A stretch of 17,080 bases of DNA from Bacillota bacterium (lineage in GTDB: Bacteria; Bacillota_E; JAJZYS01; JAJYTV01). The stretch covers positions 1 to 17,080 of the forward strand of contig JAJZVM010000084.1 in NCBI GenBank assembly GCA_021845645.1. Reading direction: 5' to 3'. Positions 14,854 through 17,080 of this stretch are shown in pieces (the first letter of the stretch is position 1; every line of letters begins with the position of its first letter). The position numbers were made by a program, and so were the translations under genes. The notes beneath the pieces are model-generated. The model was not told the DNA's origin and searched no databases. It saw nothing but the letters and a program-made list of their open reading frames with translations.

Positions 14854-16274
14854 GGGCGACGACGGGTTTGCGCGAGAGGCTAGCCGGGTACTTCGCCGCC
14901 GAACGCGACCGTCAGCTCGGCGAGCTCAGGGAGTTCCTGCGCATCGAGAGCGTGAGCGCGCACGAGAGTCACGCGCAGGACATGGAGCGGGCAGCCGCTT
15001 TCGTGGCGGACGATCTGAGGCGCAGCGGTCTCGAGAAGGTGGAGGTGCTCCACGGCGAGGGACATCCGTTCGTCTGGGCGGAGCACCGGCCGCACGAGGA
15101 CCGGCCGACAATCCTGATCTACGGTCACTACGACGTGCAGCCGCCCGACCCGCTTGAACTCTGGCACTCGCCGCCCTTCACGCCGGAGCTGCGTGACGGA
15201 CGGATCTACGCGCGCGGCGTGAGCGACGACAAGGGACCTCTCTTCGTCGCGCTCAAGGCGATCGAAGCCCTGCGGGCCACGCTGGGGGAGCTGCCCGTAA
15301 ACGTCCGCATCCTCGTCGAGGGCGAGGAAGAGATCGGCAGCGTCCATCTCGGTCCCGTCGTGGCCTGCGAGCGCGAGCGCCTGAGGGCGGATCTCGTCCT
15401 GAGCGCCGACGGCGCCATGTGGCGCGCGACGGAGCCTTCCTTGACACTCGCGGCCAAGGGGCTCTGCGGACTCGAGGTGGAGCTTCGGACCGCGAACCAG
15501 GACCTCCACTCCGGCCGACACGGCGGCGGAGTGCCAAACGCCCTGCATGCGCTCGTGGAGATGCTCGCGAGTCTCCACGGACCGGACGGGCGTGTGACGG
15601 TGCCGGGATTCTACGACCGGGTGCAGGAACTCACGCCCGAGGAGAAGGCGGAGATCGCGGCGCTCGGCTTCGACGAGGACGGCTATCGCGCGGCCCTCGG
15701 CATGAGGGAACTCTATGGCGAGCAGGGCTACGCGACGCTTGAGCGCCAGTGGGCCCGGCCGACGCTCGAACTCAACGGACTCGGCGGGGGTTACCAGGGC
15801 GAAGGCGGCAAGACGGTGGTGCCGCGCGAAGCCAGGGCGAAGCTCACCTGCCGTCTTGTGCCGGATCAGGATCCGGAGGAGATCCTCGCGCTCGTGTCTG
15901 CCGAGATCGAGCGGCGCTGCCCGACCTACGCCACGGTGACGGTCCAGCCGGAGGGCGGCCTCGGTCGGTGGTACCGCATGCCGCCCGACCATCCCGTGCT
16001 TTCCCTCGCTGCGGATGTGCTGGAGGAGGTCACCGGCAAGCCCCCCGTAAGGGTGCGTATGGGCGGCACCGAGCCCTGCGCCGAGCTCTTCCAGCGCGAA
16101 CTAGGCATCCCGACGCTCTTCTACTCCTTCTCGACCTCGGACGAGCAGTACCACGCGCCGAACGAGTTCTTCCGTCTCGAGCGCTTCGATCAGGGTCTCA
16201 TGGCTTGGGCTCTTCTGCTTGCACGCCTGGCCGAGCCATCCGCTGACCGGATCATGGAAGGAGGTAATGTCTGA
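14850..16274 (+). CDS. M20-family dipeptidase-like metallopeptidase
   Basis: This 474-residue cytoplasmic zinc hydrolase resembles the carnosinase / Cys-Gly dipeptidase branch of M20, which cleaves dipeptides or N-acyl amino acids. Co-catalytic ligands and catalytic residues are complete: His93 and Asp95 in YGHYDVQPPDP, Asp126 in RGVSDDKGP, Glu160-Glu161 in EGEEEIGS, Asp187 in SADG, and His435 in QYHAPNEFF. The dimerisation or lid domain (about 205-370) carries LHSGRHGGGVPNA, which is typical of this branch. Length is normal. The ATG overlaps the upstream stop by four bases, and its own stop overlaps the next start, so translation is coupled. Unlike the M28-like neighbour, nothing in its active site looks damaged. 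Confidence 0.95.
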   Translation: MRATTGLRERLAGYFAAERDRQLGELREFLRIESVSAHESHAQDMERAAAFVADDLRRSGLEKVEVLHGEGHPFVWAEHRPHEDRPTILIYGHYDVQPPDPLELWHSPPFTPELRDGRIYARGVSDDKGPLFVALKAIEALRATLGELPVNVRILVEGEEEIGSVHLGPVVACERERLRADLVLSADGAMWRATEPSLTLAAKGLCGLEVELRTANQDLHSGRHGGGVPNALHALVEMLASLHGPDGRVTVPGFYDRVQELTPEEKAEIAALGFDEDGYRAALGMRELYGEQGYATLERQWARPTLELNGLGGGYQGEGGKTVVPREARAKLTCRLVPDQDPEEILALVSAEIERRCPTYATVTVQPEGGLGRWYRMPPDHPVLSLAADVLEEVTGKPPVRVRMGGTEPCAELFQRELGIPTLFYSFSTSDEQYHAPNEFFRLERFDQGLMAWALLLARLAEPSADRIMEGGNV

Positions 16275-17080
16275 TGGCGGGTCTGGGGACGGTGACAGGC
16301 CAGAAGGTGCGGGGATATCTTGAGGTTCCGGGGACCGAGGTCGAGATCCCGTACACCGATGTGCGCGGAGCTGCCGACGGGCCGACCCTCCTGCTCACGG
16401 GCGGCGTGCACGGCGGGGAGTATCCGGGGATCGCGGCCGCCATCGAGGTGGCGTCGCGGCTCGTGCCGGATGAGCTGCGGGGCCGCGTCATCGTTCTGCA
16501 CCTGACGAATCCCCCGGCCTTCTGGGGCAAGAGCCAGTACTGGAACCCTCTCGACGGCAAGAACCTGAACCGCTGCTTCCCCGGCGACCCCGAGGGCAGC
16601 GCGTCGGAGCGCATGGCGGCGCGCGTGATCGAAGAACTCAGGCAGGCGGACTACTGGATCGACATGCACGGCGGCGATATCCACGAAGAGCTGGTGCCCT
16701 TCACCATCTTCTCGGATCGCGGGTCGGAGGAGGTTCGGCAGTCGGCCGAGGCGATGGCCACTGCCTACGGCATTCCGCGTCTCATCCGCTCCTCGAACGT
16801 GGCTGGCGGCAGCTATGCCGCGGCGGCGGAGCTCGGCATCCCGGCGATCCTGCCGGAGTCCGGGCAGGTCGGGCAGTTGGACCCGGTGTCGCAGGCCATC
16901 CATGTGCAGGGCGTCTTCGACGTCCTGCATCTCCTCGGTTTCCTCGCGGGCGACCCGACACCGCACAAGGCGCCCGAGGTGTACACGCGCTTCGTGTGGA
17001 GCCGTGCGGCGCAGCGGGGTTTCTGGCGACCCAAGGTGCATCCCGGCGACCGCGTTGCCCAGGGGCAGCTTGCGGGCGTT
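16274..17080 (+). CDS. Succinylglutamate desuccinylase / aspartoacylase-family deacylase (3' end missing)
   Basis: The first 269 codons are visible; the frame is open to the window end. Proteins of this zinc carboxypeptidase-like family (AstE/AspA) remove acyl groups from N-acyl amino acids or related amides. Zinc ligands His46 and Glu49 in GGVHGGEYPG and His132 in DMHGGD are present, as are the NLNRCFPG motif (98-104) and the likely catalytic Glu195 in ILPESGQVG. A segment starting FVWSRAAQRGFWRPKVHPGDRVAQGQ looks like the start of the C-terminal beta domain, so about 50-70 residues may be missing. The ATG overlaps the preceding stop (TGATG) and has AAGGAGGT (16258-16265) 8 bases upstream. 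It closes a run of three hydrolases and may release the final amino acid. Confidence 0.93.
   Translation, partial: MAGLGTVTGQKVRGYLEVPGTEVEIPYTDVRGAADGPTLLLTGGVHGGEYPGIAAAIEVASRLVPDELRGRVIVLHLTNPPAFWGKSQYWNPLDGKNLNRCFPGDPEGSASERMAARVIEELRQADYWIDMHGGDIHEELVPFTIFSDRGSEEVRQSAEAMATAYGIPRLIRSSNVAGGSYAAAAELGIPAILPESGQVGQLDPVSQAIHVQGVFDVLHLLGFLAGDPTPHKAPEVYTRFVWSRAAQRGFWRPKVHPGDRVAQGQLAGV

Overview
This is a GC-rich bacterial window. Shine-Dalgarno sequences are strong (AAGGAGG type), and GTG or TTG starts are used at several genes. A secreted sedolisin-type acid endopeptidase, a Ycf48-like lipoprotein, oligopeptide ABC genes and a LivF-type remnant fit a GC-rich, possibly acid- or heat-tolerant Bacillota, or a Chloroflexota/Actinomycetota relative. 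The sequence alone does not settle the phylum. No rRNA, tRNA, CRISPR or phage gene was seen.

Left part (1-5034). The window opens inside an HtrA-type serine protease with one PDZ domain, on the + strand. A terminator-like hairpin follows, then a 662-residue lipoprotein built of Asp-box/Ycf48-like repeats. A sedolisin (peptidase family S53) converges from the - strand and ends in a clear Rho-independent terminator. All three point to envelope or extracellular protein handling.

Middle (5035-7668). A complete IS1634-family insertion sequence (5197-7052) has 17-bp imperfect terminal inverted repeats, a 6-bp target duplication (CCAAGA) and an intact 556-residue transposase. It sits inside the wreck of a LivF-type branched-chain amino acid ABC ATPase gene. 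The 3' end of that gene and its likely terminator hairpin lie on one side of the element, and its ABC-signature part lies on the other. The LivF reading frame carries frameshifts, a short internal deletion and a damaged Walker B besides the insertion.

Right part (7669-17080). Eight closely packed + strand genes form one apparent operon. They are an oligopeptide-type substrate-binding protein, two permeases, a short-chain dehydrogenase, an M28-like hydrolase with an altered catalytic motif, a ketopantoate-reductase-like enzyme, an M20 dipeptidase-like hydrolase and an AstE/aspartoacylase-like deacylase that runs off the end. A 13-bp perfect hairpin separates the binding-protein gene from the permeases. 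No transporter ATPase gene is present up to the window edge. The set looks like uptake and stepwise hydrolysis/redox breakdown of a peptide-like or N-acyl amino acid compound whose identity cannot be read from the sequence. This operon is the best candidate here for an undescribed pathway.
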